The notes: generated by a model from the letters alone, not told the origin. A stretch of DNA of 64,000 nt from Arthrobacter sp. SLBN-112 (GCF_030944625.1 NZ_JAUSXY010000001.1:1054001-1118000); one strand, 5' to 3'; positions 1 through 10,008 are shown, numbered from the stretch's first letter. Numbers and translations are program-made.

Positions 1-1380
1 GGCCCAAGGCCGGGACGGCAGCAGACATTACCGAACCGACGCTCCGCCGCTTCTCCACGCTGGCGGGCTTCGCGTTCGTGCTGGTTTTCGCCTCCGGCAT
101 CATCAACGCCAGCATCCGCGTGACCAGCTGGTCAGACCTCTTCGGATCCGCCTACGGCCAACTGATCCTGGCTAAAGCCGCGGGCGCGGTGGTGCTGGGC
201 GGCATCGGCTTCATGCACCGGCAGTGGGTCATCCCGCAGCTCGGCCGAAAGGGCTCCACCCTGTCCTCCCGACGGGTGCTGTGGCAGCTGATCCTGGCCG
301 AACTGCTGGTCATGGGAGCCACCTCCGGCATCGCCGTGGCCCTGGGCCGTTCGGCGCCGCCGCAGCCAACCACCCTGGCGCCGGATGCGTCCCCCGCGTT
401 CATCCTGAGCGGCTACGAGCTTCCCCCCGAGCTCACGCCTGAACGCTGGTTGACCGAGTGGCGCCTGGACTGGCTCTGGGTGGCCGTGGCCCCTCTTCGG
501 CCTGGTGGCCTACTTCCTGGGCGTGGCAAAGGTTCGCCGCCGCGGCGACAGCTGGCAATGGTTCCGGTCCGTGAACTGGGTCATCGGCATGGTGGTGCTG
601 ACGTACATAACCTCAGGGCCGCCGTCGGTCTATGGCCGCGTCCTGTTCTCCGCGCACATGGTGGACCACATGGCCCTGACCATGGTGGCGCCGATCTTCC
701 TGGTGCTGGGTGCGCCGGTGACCCTGGCCCTGCGGGCCCTCCCCGCCCGCGGTGACGGCTCCCGCGGCGCGCGCGAGTGGCTGATGGTCTTTGTGCATTC
801 GAAGTTCTCGCAGCTGGTGACGCATCCGTTGTTCGCGGCGGCAAACTTCGCCGGCTCGATCGTGCTGTTCTACTACTCGGACCTGTTCGGATACGCGATG
901 CGCGAGCACGTGGGCCACGAACTGATGAACCTGCACTTCCTGCTCACCGGCTACATTTTCGTGCTGACCATGATCGGCACCGACCCGCTGCCGCGCAGGG
1001 CGCCCTACCCCATGCGGCTGCTCCTGCTCCTGGCGACCATGGGCTTTCACGCCTTCTTCGGCGTCTCCATCATGGGCGGCACAGGCCTGCTGGCGGCGGA
1101 CTACTTCGGCAACCTGGGCCGGGCCTGGGGACCATCCGCCCTCGGTGACCAGCAGGCCGGCGGCGCCGTGGCCTGGGGCATCGGCGAGGTGCCCACGCTC
1201 CTGGTGGCGATCGGCGTCGCCATCATGTGGTCCAGGTCGGACCAGCGGGAGACAAAACGCGTGGACCGCGCGGCGGACAGGAATAACGACGCCGATCTGG
1301 CCGCTTACAACGATATGTTTGCCAAATTGGCTGAACGCGACGCCAAGCTGGCTGACCGCAACAAGCTGGAAGGACGCTGA
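1..1380 (+). CDS. CopD/CtaG fusion: copper transport and cytochrome oxidase assembly membrane protein (5' partial, apparent frameshift)
   Basis: Frame 3 is open from the window edge and gives hydrophobic CopD-like sequence (ITEPTLRRFSTLAGFAFV, then several membrane helices) up to about 490. Frame 1 then continues with a caa3_CtaG-type domain (HMVDHMALTMVAPIFLVLGAP, then more helices and a charged C-terminus). The CopD-CtaG fusion is a known actinobacterial architecture, thought to handle copper for aa3/caa3 oxidase assembly. The join lies at a run of four C (490-493). Removing one C gives V-A-L-F-G-L-V-A-Y and a continuous protein. Either this is a sequencing error or the gene is truncated after the CopD half. 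The stop overlaps the next start by one base (TGATG), so the two genes are probably co-translated. Confidence 0.85.
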
Positions 1381-3404
1381 TGAGCGAAACCGTACGCACG
1401 CACGCCCGGGTCCGGGCCTCCGAACTGGTGGGCCGCAACTGGTTGAACACCGGCGGCAAGAGCCTGGATCTCGAAGCCCTGCGCGGCAAGATCGTGCTGC
1501 TGGACTTCTGGACCTTCTGCTGCATCAACTGCCTGCACGTCCTGGATGAGCTGCGGCCGCTGGAAGAGCAGTACTCGGATGTCCTGGTCACCGTCGGGGT
1601 CCACTCGCCCAAGTTCGAGCATGAAGCGGATCCGGTGGCGCTGGCCGCCGCCGTGGAGCGGTACGAGATCCACCACCCCGTCCTGGACGATCCCGAGCTG
1701 GACACCTGGAAGGCCTACACCGCCCGCGCCTGGCCCACCCTGGTGGTCATCGACCCCGAGGGCTACATCGTGGCGCACCTGTCCGGCGAGGGCCACGCGG
1801 ACGGGCTGGCGGTGCTGATCCCCGAGCTCATCGCCGAACACGAGGCCAAGGGCACCCTCCACCGGGGTTCCGGCCCCTACGTGGCGCCCGAGGCGACCTC
1901 CGGCACGCTGCGTTTCCCCGGCAAGGCGCTGTTCCTGCCGCCGGGCCGCGGCTCCATGGCCGTGGCGGGAACGTCCGACGCCGGAAGTTCCGCGGGTGCC
2001 GCAGCCACGGATGGGGCCAGCAAGGGTTCCTGGCTGGTTACCGACACCGGGCACCACCGCCTGGTGGAACTGGGAACGGACTTCCAGACCGTGCTGGCCA
2101 CCTTCGGCTCGGGCACCAAGGGCCATGCCGACGGTCCGGCCGCCGGTGACGACGCCACCGCCCGGTTCAACGAGCCTCAGGGCCTGGTGCTGCTTCCGGA
2201 AGGCGTGGCAGCCAAGGCCGGGTACGACGTCGTGATTGCAGACTCCGTGAACCACCGCCTCCGCGGACTTTCCCTCAGCTCCGGCAAAGCGTCCACGTTG
2301 GCCGGCAACGGCATCCAGCGCCTGCTGGAAACCGGCCCGGCACGGGTGGACGAGGAGGCGGCCGGCTTCACCGGACGACTTGGCGGACACCCCCTGGAGG
2401 TCTCACTCAGCTCACCGTGGGACGTCGTATGGTCGCGCAAACTCAATGCGGTGGTGGTGGCCATGGCCGGCACGCACCAGATTTTCAGCTTCGATCCCGT
2501 GACCGGCGCCGTGGCCATCGTGGCCGGCAACGGGCTGGAAGGCCTGCTGGACGGTCCGGCGCACGAGGCTTGGTTCGCGCAGTCTTCCGGCCTGGCCGAG
2601 GACGCCGACGGCAACATCTGGGTTGCCGACTCTGAAACGTCCGCCATCCGCAAGCTGATTATTGGCGAGAACGGCTCGGTGACTGTTGAATCCGCCGTCG
2701 GCAAGGGACTGTTCGACTTCGGTTTCCGCGACGGACCCGCCGCCGAGGCCCGGCTGCAGCACCCACTCGGCGTGACCGTCCTGCCCGACGGTTCCGTGGC
2801 CATCGCGGATACCTACAACGGAGCCGTGCGCCGCTACGACCCCGCATCCGGTACGGTGTCCACCCTGGCCCGTGGCCTCGCCGAGCCCTCCGACGTGATC
2901 GTGGACCACACGCAGTCCGCCGGCTCGGAGCCGCTGCTGGTGGTGGTGGAGGCCAACAAGCACCAGCTGGTGTACGTGCCCATCCCCAAGGAAGCGCAGC
3001 AGGTGGATGAGGGCGCGTCCCAGACCCACCGGCCCAAGAGCCCTGTGGCGGCGGGCCCGCTGGAGCTGGCGGTCCGCTTCACGGCGCCCACCGGGCAGAA
3101 GCTTGATGACCGGTGGGGCGATCCCACCCAGCTGAAGATCTCCTCCACCCCGCCCGAACTGCTGGTGTCCGGCGGCGGAACGTCCGTGGGGCTGCTGCGC
3201 ACCCTTGAGGTGTCCCCCGACGTCCCCGAGGGCGTGCTGCACATTACCGCCCGCGCCGCGGCATGCGACGGACCCGAAACCGAGGACGGCGAGATCCCCG
3301 ACCATGCAGCCTGCCACCTCTACCAGCAGGACTGGGGCATCCCGGTGGTCCTGCAGGCCGACGGCGACACTGAGCTGGTCCTGGACCTCCGCGGCATGGA
3401 CTAA
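1380..3404 (+). CDS. NHLRC2-like protein: thioredoxin-like domain plus NHL beta-propeller
   Basis: 674 aa. The N-terminal third is a TlpA/thioredoxin-like fold with WTFCCINC at residues 44-51, carrying the C-x-x-C redox pair typical of the NHLRC2 family. NHL-type repeats follow (several SPWDVV, ADS..N..R and LAGNG blocks), then a C-terminal beta domain. No signal peptide is visible, so a cytoplasmic location is likely. The start overlaps the stop of the CopD-CtaG gene, which suggests an operon and a possible redox role near copper or oxidase assembly; the pathway link is inference. A strong hairpin terminator follows. Confidence 0.9.
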   Translation: MSETVRTHARVRASELVGRNWLNTGGKSLDLEALRGKIVLLDFWTFCCINCLHVLDELRPLEEQYSDVLVTVGVHSPKFEHEADPVALAAAVERYEIHHPVLDDPELDTWKAYTARAWPTLVVIDPEGYIVAHLSGEGHADGLAVLIPELIAEHEAKGTLHRGSGPYVAPEATSGTLRFPGKALFLPPGRGSMAVAGTSDAGSSAGAAATDGASKGSWLVTDTGHHRLVELGTDFQTVLATFGSGTKGHADGPAAGDDATARFNEPQGLVLLPEGVAAKAGYDVVIADSVNHRLRGLSLSSGKASTLAGNGIQRLLETGPARVDEEAAGFTGRLGGHPLEVSLSSPWDVVWSRKLNAVVVAMAGTHQIFSFDPVTGAVAIVAGNGLEGLLDGPAHEAWFAQSSGLAEDADGNIWVADSETSAIRKLIIGENGSVTVESAVGKGLFDFGFRDGPAAEARLQHPLGVTVLPDGSVAIADTYNGAVRRYDPASGTVSTLARGLAEPSDVIVDHTQSAGSEPLLVVVEANKHQLVYVPIPKEAQQVDEGASQTHRPKSPVAAGPLELAVRFTAPTGQKLDDRWGDPTQLKISSTPPELLVSGGGTSVGLLRTLEVSPDVPEGVLHITARAAACDGPETEDGEIPDHAACHLYQQDWGIPVVLQADGDTELVLDLRGMD

Positions 3405-3424
3405 CGGACCAATTATGCTGTGAA

Positions 3425-3462
3425 GGCTGCTGCCCGCGACCCACGCGTCACGGGCAGCAGCC
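3425..3462 (+). terminator. Rho-independent terminator after the NHLRC2-like gene
   Basis: Perfect 12-bp stem GGCTGCTGCCCG / CGGGCAGCAGCC with a 14-nt loop, followed by TTTC. It lies 21 bp after the stop codon. Confidence 0.8.
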
Positions 3463-3622
3463 TTTCCCGTGTCCGGGGTTCGGGCAGCCCCGCAATTCCG
3501 CGCTTCGGGCTGCCGGAAGGTCCTCAAACGCTGCGCCGCGTGACGCCGCCGGGGGCTTCCGTATTCCACATAGGGCCTGCGGCGGCTGTCCCAATGTGCC
3601 AGGGGGAGCCCAGCATGGCCGG

Positions 3623-4441
3623 ATGGATATCCTCAAAGCCCTGGAGGTTTGTGGCGGAGCAGCGCGGCGGCCCGCCCTGGCCAGGTTAGGCGTGGATGAT
3701 GCCGCGCTTAGGCGGGCGGTTCGGGGAGGGCTGCGGCAACCGTGCCGCGGGCTCTACGCGCTTCCGACGGCGCCTCCGGACCTGGTTGCCGTCCTGAGGA
3801 ACCGGGAGCTGCTGACGTGTTCCAGTGCCACCACGTTCTACAACTTGTGGTCGCTGCCGTCCGACGGACGACACCACGTATATCATCGCCGCCAAGAGGC
3901 TGTCTGCGGCGACAGCGCCCACCATGCCGGTCTCCTCCTGCCGCCACCACAGTTTCAGCCCGTTGCCGCCTTGGCGGATGTGCTGATCCATGCCCTGCGA
4001 TGCCTGCCTTTCGCGGAGTCACTGGTCATGGTGGAGTGCGCCGTAGCCCGTGGCGACATGACGGTGGATTTCCTGCGCAGGCGGTTGCCCGGAAACCGGA
4101 ACGGTACAGCCAGGGCTGTTCTGGACTGGGTGGACACCGGGGCGGACTCGCTCTTGGAGACGCTGGCGCGGACCTACTTCCGGCAGGCCGGAATCCACGT
4201 GCAACCTCAGGTGTATCTGGAACGAGTGGGGTATGTCGACCTGCTGCTGGACGGGTGGCTGGTCGTGGAACTGGACGGACGGCACCACGCCGACTGGAAA
4301 CAGGTTCAAAAAGACCACCGCCGCAACAATGAGTCAGCCCTGCAGGGGTATACGGCCCTCCGCTACTACTACGCCGACGTGGTCTACCGGCCCCAGGAGA
4401 TGGTGGCTCAGGTGATTGCTGTCCTCAAACGGCGGCGGTAG
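3623..4441 (+). CDS. DUF559 protein with AbiEi-like N-terminal winged helix
   Basis: About 272 aa. The N-terminus (MDILKALEVCGG...RRAVRGGLRQPCRGLYALP) resembles the winged-helix domain of AbiEi-type proteins. The C-terminus is a DUF559, Vsr-like PD-(D/E)XK fold: D206, then E216-L-D218 and a following HADW..KDHRRNN motif form the expected nuclease-like cluster. Such proteins are common in Arthrobacter and their biological role is not established. ATG 3623 is preferred. A GTG at 3596 would add nine residues, and the purine-rich AGGGGGAG at 3601-3608 is somewhat far (15 nt) from 3623, so the start is uncertain. The gene stands alone between a terminator and a convergent gene. Confidence 0.8.
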   Translation: MDILKALEVCGGAARRPALARLGVDDAALRRAVRGGLRQPCRGLYALPTAPPDLVAVLRNRELLTCSSATTFYNLWSLPSDGRHHVYHRRQEAVCGDSAHHAGLLLPPPQFQPVAALADVLIHALRCLPFAESLVMVECAVARGDMTVDFLRRRLPGNRNGTARAVLDWVDTGADSLLETLARTYFRQAGIHVQPQVYLERVGYVDLLLDGWLVVELDGRHHADWKQVQKDHRRNNESALQGYTALRYYYADVVYRPQEMVAQVIAVLKRRR

Positions 4442-4571
4442 CGGAAAGCCAGCGTCACGCGGAGCACGCATTCCCAGTCTCAGGGCTGGCGCAGGCCTGG
4501 AGTGCCGGGGGCTGCGGGACTTGCCACCGCCCAAAGCATGCCTGGCGTGACGCCGAAAGCCGAAACCGGCG

Positions 4572-5570
4572 CTAGAAGCTCAGCATGGGGGTGACCTTGA
4601 CCGTGTCACCGGCGACGTCCAGGCGGGTGGTGAAGCTGAAGTCCACTTCCGCGTCGAGGGGGTACCAGGCCCCGGTGAAGGCATTCTGCTGGAGCGCCTC
4701 CACCTTGGCCTTGCCGTCCAGCGGGGCCACCACCCAGCGGCCGTCGAACGGCTCCACCGAGACGCCCGGATATTCGGTGACGGTCCACTTGATGGTGCCG
4801 TCCTGGACCCTGTTGTTGCTGGCGTAGTAGAAGGGGCAGTCCGGCTGGAGCTTCTGTTCCTTGACGGCCTCCGCCGCGCACCCGTCGAGGAATTCACGGA
4901 CCTTGGCCGCAACGTCGCTCTTCAGCTTGTCCGTGGCCTGGGTCAGCAGGTTGAGCGGGGCCACGGGGGCGTCCTTGGAAGTGACTGTGGCGCGGGTGGC
5001 CGGCGCCGCGAAGTACTGCCCGTCAAGGGAGGCCTCGTACTCGCCCGGATAGAACACGGCAAAGGAGTTGCGGCCGCCTGGCATGTTCACCGGAACACCG
5101 TTCACGGTGGCCTCATTGGCGTTGACCACGGTCATGTCCACTGTGGGCAGCCGGGACGGGACAAATGCCCAGGTGTTGAAGAAAAGCCACTCGGTGCCGG
5201 TCTTTTGCAGCAGGAATTCGGTGTGCAGCCGGCTGCCGTCGATCGTGTACTCCAGGGGCACCATCACCTGGTTGCCGGAGCGTTCCTCGGGATCGCCGAC
5301 GTCCACGTTGGACAGCCGGGAAGCGGCCGTCTGCAGGCCGCTGCCGTCAAGCATCGCGGCGTTTCCGGGCGGGACAGTGGCACGCAGGATCCCCAACGCA
5401 CGGCCTCCGTCACCGCTCCGCAGCGCGTCCAGATACTCCCTGACGGGCTGCTGCGGACTGGCCACGGTGTTGTTCACAATGTTGATGGCCACGATGGCTC
5501 CGGCGATGGCAAGCATAAGGCCCAGCAGCCATCCGGCCGCGATCCTCACCAACGCTTGACTCATCTGCAC
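4572..5570 (-). CDS. Conserved membrane-anchored protein of unknown function
   Basis: 332 aa. A single N-terminal hydrophobic helix (residues about 8-32) is followed by a long extracytoplasmic region without recognised catalytic motifs. A short stretch after the helix (PVREYLDALRSGDGGRALGIL) resembles DUF4878-like repeats in which a folded module follows a membrane anchor. The two Cys residues in the C-terminal half (DGCAAEA...PDCPFYY) could form a disulfide. Initiation could also be two codons later (MSQ). No functional assignment is possible. Confidence 0.75.
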   Translation of the reverse strand: MQMSQALVRIAAGWLLGLMLAIAGAIVAINIVNNTVASPQQPVREYLDALRSGDGGRALGILRATVPPGNAAMLDGSGLQTAASRLSNVDVGDPEERSGNQVMVPLEYTIDGSRLHTEFLLQKTGTEWLFFNTWAFVPSRLPTVDMTVVNANEATVNGVPVNMPGGRNSFAVFYPGEYEASLDGQYFAAPATRATVTSKDAPVAPLNLLTQATDKLKSDVAAKVREFLDGCAAEAVKEQKLQPDCPFYYASNNRVQDGTIKWTVTEYPGVSVEPFDGRWVVAPLDGKAKVEALQQNAFTGAWYPLDAEVDFSFTTRLDVAGDTVKVTPMLSF

Positions 5571-5619
5571 GTTTCTTACAGTAACGGCAGTGCGGACGCA
5601 CTCTAAAGTTGGCGTCCCC

Positions 5620-5649
5620 CCTTATCCGGTGGGCGGCACACCGATAAGG
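5620..5649 (-). terminator. Hairpin after the HerA-like gene
   Basis: CCTTATCCGGTG pairs with CACCGATAAGG (one bulged C, 7-nt loop). On the minus strand it lies about 80 bp beyond the stop of the HerA-like gene and upstream of the membrane protein at 5570. No long T-run is present. Confidence 0.5.
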
Positions 5650-5728
5650 CCCGACGGCGGGTGGCCGGCTTAGCTCCAACCGTCGCTTTAAGGAGTTTCG
5701 CGGCCGGGCGGCAGGGACCCGGTGCGGG

Positions 5729-7432
5729 TCAGCGGCGGCGGCGCCGGGTGGAAGAGGTGCCGAACACGCCGCGGAGCAGTTCGCGTCCCAGCTGGGTGCC
5801 CATGGACCGCGCCATGCTCTTCAGCCCACCACCCAGGGCTCCACCGAGCACGCCGCCCAGATCACCCATCATGCCGCCCGGCTGGGACTGCGGCTCTGAC
5901 GGCGGCTGCGGAGCGCGGGGCGCGGGCGCCGGGGTTGGCGCTGGCCTGCTGCTTGGCCGCCCCAGGATCTCCTCTTCGATCCGGCGGGCCTCGGCGTCAA
6001 CGTCATAGCCGGCCGGTGCAGCCTGGCCCGCAGGTCCGCCGCCGGACGGTTCCGGCGCGGCCGGGCCGGTGGGTGCCGCCCCCTTGCCGGTCAGCTTCTC
6101 GTAGGCGGACGGATTGTCCACCGCCGTCCCGTACTTGCCCAGCAGCGCAGAGCCGGCCACCGTGCTCCGCACCAGGGCGTCGTCGGCGGGTCCCATCACG
6201 GACTCCGGTGCGCGGAGCCGCGTAAGGGCCACCGGCGTGGGCGCACCCTTCTCATTCATGACCGTGATGACGGCCTCGCCGATTCCGGCCGAGGTCAGGG
6301 TCTCCTCGAGGTCGTAGTCGCTGAGCGGGAACGTGGACACGGTGGCCTTCAGCGCCTTGGCGTCCTCGGGGGTGAACGCGCGCAAGGCGTGCTGCACCCG
6401 GTTGGCCAGCTGGCCCAGGACGTCGGCGGGCACATCCTTGGGGGTCTGGGTGACGAAGAAGATGCCCACGCCCTTGGACCGGATCAGCCGGACGGTGGTG
6501 GTGATGGCATCCAGGAAAGCCTTGGAAGCGCCGTTGAAGAGCAGGTGTGCCTCGTCCAGGAAGAACACGAGCTTGGGCTTGTCCAGGTCTCCGGCCTCGG
6601 GCAGGTCCTCGAACAGGTCTGCCAGCAGCCACATGAGGAAGGTGGAGAACAGCATGGGCTTGGTCTGCAGCGTCGGCAGCTCGAGGCAAGTGACCACGCC
6701 CCGTCCGTCCGGAGCAGTGCGGAGAAGCTCGGCCGTATTGAATTCCGGTTCCCCGAAGAACTTCTCCAGCCCCTGCGCCTCAAGGTTCACGATTTCGCGC
6801 AGGATCACGCCCGCGGTTGCCTTGGACAGGCCGCCGAGTTCCTCCAGCTTGTCCTTGCCCTCGTCCGAGGTGAGGAACTGGATGACGGCACGCAGGTCCT
6901 TGAGGTCGATGAGCTCCAGGCCGTTCTTGTCCGCGAAGTAGAAGACCAGTTGCAGGCTGGATTCCTGCGTGTCGTTCAGTTCCATGATGCGAGAGAGCAG
7001 GATGGGCCCGAACGAGGTGACCGTGGCGCGGACCGGGACACCGTTGCCGTCGCCGCCCAGGGCGAGGAACTCCACCGGAAACGCCTTCCCCTCCCACGGC
7101 TGGCCGATGCCTTGGGTGCGGGCGGTGAGTTTGTCGCTGCCGACGGCGGCTGTTGCCAGCCCGGAGAGGTCGCCTTTGATGTCGGCCAGGAAGACAGGGA
7201 CGCCGGCGGTGGAGAGTTGTTCGGCCATCATGTGCAGCGTGACGGTCTTGCCCGTACCGGTGGCGCCGGCCACCAGCCCGTGCCTGTTCATCATGGCCAG
7301 CGGCAGCCGCACCGGCGCGTCCTTGTGGAGTTCGCCGTCGATGATGGCGGCTCCCAGCTCGATGGTGGCACCTTCCAGCGTGTAGCCCTGCTGGATGGTG
7401 GCAAGCTTCTCTGCTGTGGTTTTCGTGGCCAT
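5729..7432 (-). CDS. HerA/YjgR-like ATPase (DUF853 family)
   Basis: 567 aa. Walker A GATGTGKT at residues 56-63 and Walker B-like FLDEAH at 291-296 match the HerA-FtsK superfamily, as do the extended N-terminal beta region and the QTPKDVPADVLGQLANRVQHALRAF-type C-terminal block (read as two halves, QTPKDVPADVLGQ and LANRVQHALRAF) of bacterial DUF853 proteins such as E. coli YjgR. A Pro/Ala-rich linker near residues 445-515 precedes a Gly-rich, basic tail ending in RRRRR. These proteins are predicted DNA-translocating ATPases, but no NurA nuclease partner is adjacent and the in vivo function of the DUF853 branch is unclear. Confidence 0.88.
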   Translation of the reverse strand: MATKTTAEKLATIQQGYTLEGATIELGAAIIDGELHKDAPVRLPLAMMNRHGLVAGATGTGKTVTLHMMAEQLSTAGVPVFLADIKGDLSGLATAAVGSDKLTARTQGIGQPWEGKAFPVEFLALGGDGNGVPVRATVTSFGPILLSRIMELNDTQESSLQLVFYFADKNGLELIDLKDLRAVIQFLTSDEGKDKLEELGGLSKATAGVILREIVNLEAQGLEKFFGEPEFNTAELLRTAPDGRGVVTCLELPTLQTKPMLFSTFLMWLLADLFEDLPEAGDLDKPKLVFFLDEAHLLFNGASKAFLDAITTTVRLIRSKGVGIFFVTQTPKDVPADVLGQLANRVQHALRAFTPEDAKALKATVSTFPLSDYDLEETLTSAGIGEAVITVMNEKGAPTPVALTRLRAPESVMGPADDALVRSTVAGSALLGKYGTAVDNPSAYEKLTGKGAAPTGPAAPEPSGGGPAGQAAPAGYDVDAEARRIEEEILGRPSSRPAPTPAPAPRAPQPPSEPQSQPGGMMGDLGGVLGGALGGGLKSMARSMGTQLGRELLRGVFGTSSTRRRRR

Positions 7433-7480
7433 GGCGCTAGCTTAGCGGCGGCATGCTCCGGTGGCGCGGTACCCGCCCGG

Positions 7481-8020
7481 TCAGTTCCGCGGTACGGCGG
7501 GCAGCTCCTTGGTGAATGCCAGGGGCCCGATGGTTTCCGGGTCTGCCGCCAGGTCGAACTGCGCCAGGTAACCGGTGTTCAGGTAGAGGTGCTTGGCCTC
7601 CGGCTGCCGCGGGCCGGTGGTGAGGTACAGCCGGGTGTAGCCGCGGGCGGCGGCCAGGGCTTCGAGTTCGGCGAGCACCCGGCGTCCCAGTCCACGACGG
7701 CGGTGGGCCGAGTGCGTCCAGATCCGTTTCAGTTCCGCCGTGGTGGGGTCGTACCGGCGGAACGCGCCGCCGGCGATCGACTCGTCATTTTCCTGGATTA
7801 CCAGGAGGGCGCCGTTCGGCTCCTCGAATTCGGCCGCCGGGTAGCGGTTCAGCTCCTCCGCCGCGGCGCCGCGGCCAAACAGGTCCCCGTAGCGGGTGTC
7901 ATATTCGACGGCGAGTTCGTCCAGGAGGGGGCGGACGCGGGGATCGTGCAGGGGCAGGGTGAGGACTGTCAGGGCGGCGGGGTCCAGGGGCCTCGGACGG
8001 AGGCCGGGTTCTGCGGTCAC
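7481..8020 (-). CDS. GNAT-family N-acetyltransferase
   Basis: 179 aa. The acetyl-CoA pyrophosphate-binding loop is visible as RRRGLGRRVL from residue 107, after the usual beta strand (ELKRIWTHSAH), and the C-terminal strand carries LYLTTGPRQPEAKHLYLNTG. The start is a GTG with AAGGAAAG upstream. It lies 20 bp after the FAD/NAD(P)-binding gene and is probably its operon partner. The substrate is unknown. Together with the divergent ABC transporter and monooxygenases it may acetylate an uptake product or intermediate (inference). Confidence 0.85.
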   Translation of the reverse strand: MTAEPGLRPRPLDPAALTVLTLPLHDPRVRPLLDELAVEYDTRYGDLFGRGAAAEELNRYPAAEFEEPNGALLVIQENDESIAGGAFRRYDPTTAELKRIWTHSAHRRRGLGRRVLAELEALAAARGYTRLYLTTGPRQPEAKHLYLNTGYLAQFDLAADPETIGPLAFTKELPAVPRN

Positions 8021-8040
8021 TGGTCTTTCCTTGTCACTGG

Positions 8041-10008
8041 TCAGTTTTTTCCGACGGCGGCTGGTTCTGGAGTTGCTGGTTCTGAAGTTACCGGGTTTGA
8101 AGGTATGGGGGCGGACGCGTGGGACAGGTCCCGGGCAGCGCCGAGGATGGTGCGGGCCAAGGCATCATTTTCCCGGAACGGTGCGGCGTTGGTGTGCGGG
8201 CGGGCGAAGGCACCGGCGCCCCACCCGGACGTTCCGGGACCTACGCCGAAGAGGGTGGGCTGCGGGTTCCCGTCGGAATCCACCAGCTGGTGCCGCGCCG
8301 AGACCAGCAGCTTCCCGGTCGAGTGGATGCCATCGGAGGTCAACAGCTGCTGCTCGGTGCCCAAGCCGCTCCCGTGCAGTGAGGCGAGTACAGGGTTGAG
8401 CGAGCGGGCCACGGACGTGGATGGGAGCCGTGCCTCGATCAGGGCCGTGGCCGCAACCGAGACTCCCGACTGCGGGGACGAAGCAACAAACAACCCGGTG
8501 GTTTCGTCGGCGGTGACGTTGAGGCCCGGGCCCAGGAACTGCAGCAGCCCGGCCCGGTGCAGCGCCAGCATTTGGCGCAGCCGGTGCGGCGGGGGACCGG
8601 AATCGACGAAGCTGAAGAAACCGTGCCACCAGCCATGGACCACTTGCTGGGAGCGTGCGTTCAACCGTTCCGGCGGAACCACCCGGCCCACCTCCATGTA
8701 TACGTGCAGCAGGGCCAGGAACAGGGCCAGCGTTTCGGGGTGGTCCGGGCTGTCACGCAGCGCAAGGTCGCGTTCGATGTACCCGGCCACGGCGTCCTGC
8801 ACGTCCTGGTGCTCCGCGAAGGTGAGGCCGTCGAAAGGCCGGTCCAGCCGTTCCAGGTCCAGGTGCAGGGCGGGGTCCGGGACGGCGGCCGCAACCAGCG
8901 ATGCGCGCCCGCTGCTGTACCAGTCCAGCTCTGCGTAGCGGGGGGCGAACTCGTCCCAGCCCATGGCGGCGCGTTCGGGGCTGCCCGTCAGGAGCTCGCG
9001 GTAATAGTAGTAGCCGGCTTCCTTGGCAATGAGCGGCCAGAGGTGCCGGCGGAAGTCCAGTTCACCGTGCTGCTGCAGCAAGGAGTCCACCGTGGCTTTT
9101 GTGAAGATCTGCAGCGGCCCCGGCGCCTGCCCGCGCAGGACTGCGGAAATTTTGGAGTGGTACGGCACGCCCCGGCGCGAGCCGGCCCAGAGCCGTGGTT
9201 CGCGGCCTGACGGAAGGTAGCGGAGCCCGCCGTCGGACGTTTCCTGGAACCTGCCGCCGCGGCCCTCCATGAGCAGGACCAGCAGGTCCACGAAGGCCAG
9301 GCCCATCCCGGCGACGATCACGTCCTGCCCGGCGGCGATGGGGGAGTAGTCGACGTCGGTGGTGTAGCCGGGTGCCGCGTGGTAGCCGCCGTGCCGGGCG
9401 GCAAAGTCCGAGAACCCCGCGGATTCAGCGTCCGGGCGCGAATCGGTGTGGCCCAGCGCGGTCACCACGATGTCCGCGTGCAGGGTCCGGCCGTTGCCCA
9501 GCTCGACGTCGTGCCCGCCGCCGGCCGGCTCCGTGATGCCCACGGCCGTGGTGCGGTGCACGGTGACGCTGCGGTCCAGCGACTTGGCGGCCCGGCGGAA
9601 GAACCACTCCAGGTACTGGCTCTGCAGCTGGCGGGTGGGAAACGTGGTACCGGTGAGGGACCGGAGCTGGTCCCACAGCGGCTGTGGGAAGTCCGGGACA
9701 TCGATGATGGAGGCGTCCAGGACGCCGGCGGCCCACTCGGCCAACCCCGGTCCCGGCCCGGCAGGACCCTCGCAGTCCACCGACCCGTCCGTGAACATGG
9801 TGATGTCCGCTGCCATGGAGTTGAGCAGGAGGCCGGGATCCTGGTCGTACCGCCAGATGCGGCCCGACCCCGGGATGTGCGGTTCCACCACGTGGACCTG
9901 CAGCGGGCCGGGGAAGACGTCCGGCCGGTTGGCCGCGATCCGTTCCAGCACGCCCGCCGTGCGCGGTCCGCCGCCGATGAAGACGATGGCCGGGATGGTG
10001 GCTGGCAT
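8041..10008 (-). CDS. FAD/NAD(P)-binding protein (NAD_binding_9 type)
   Basis: 655 aa. An N-terminal dinucleotide-binding loop (FIGGGPRTAGVLERI, residues about 10-24) opens a FAD/NAD(P)-binding domain of the kind found in putative flavin mono-oxygenase-like proteins. A second nucleotide region (VIVAGMGLAFVDLLVLL) and a long helical C-terminal half follow. AGGAG lies six bases before the ATG. The gene is divergent from the amino-acid ABC transporter and monooxygenase operon and shares a 264-bp promoter region with it, so a role in the same sulfur/nitrogen-compound pathway is likely but unproven. The exact reaction cannot be read from sequence. Confidence 0.8.
   Translation of the reverse strand: MPATIPAIVFIGGGPRTAGVLERIAANRPDVFPGPLQVHVVEPHIPGSGRIWRYDQDPGLLLNSMAADITMFTDGSVDCEGPAGPGPGLAEWAAGVLDASIIDVPDFPQPLWDQLRSLTGTTFPTRQLQSQYLEWFFRRAAKSLDRSVTVHRTTAVGITEPAGGGHDVELGNGRTLHADIVVTALGHTDSRPDAESAGFSDFAARHGGYHAAPGYTTDVDYSPIAAGQDVIVAGMGLAFVDLLVLLMEGRGGRFQETSDGGLRYLPSGREPRLWAGSRRGVPYHSKISAVLRGQAPGPLQIFTKATVDSLLQQHGELDFRRHLWPLIAKEAGYYYYRELLTGSPERAAMGWDEFAPRYAELDWYSSGRASLVAAAVPDPALHLDLERLDRPFDGLTFAEHQDVQDAVAGYIERDLALRDSPDHPETLALFLALLHVYMEVGRVVPPERLNARSQQVVHGWWHGFFSFVDSGPPPHRLRQMLALHRAGLLQFLGPGLNVTADETTGLFVASSPQSGVSVAATALIEARLPSTSVARSLNPVLASLHGSGLGTEQQLLTSDGIHSTGKLLVSARHQLVDSDGNPQPTLFGVGPGTSGWGAGAFARPHTNAAPFRENDALARTILGAARDLSHASAPIPSNPVTSEPATPEPAAVGKN

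Noticed and set aside
6389..8938. 849-codon plus-strand frame opposite the HerA-like, GNAT and FAD genes
   Set aside because: It spans three real genes and their gaps; composition is not protein-like.
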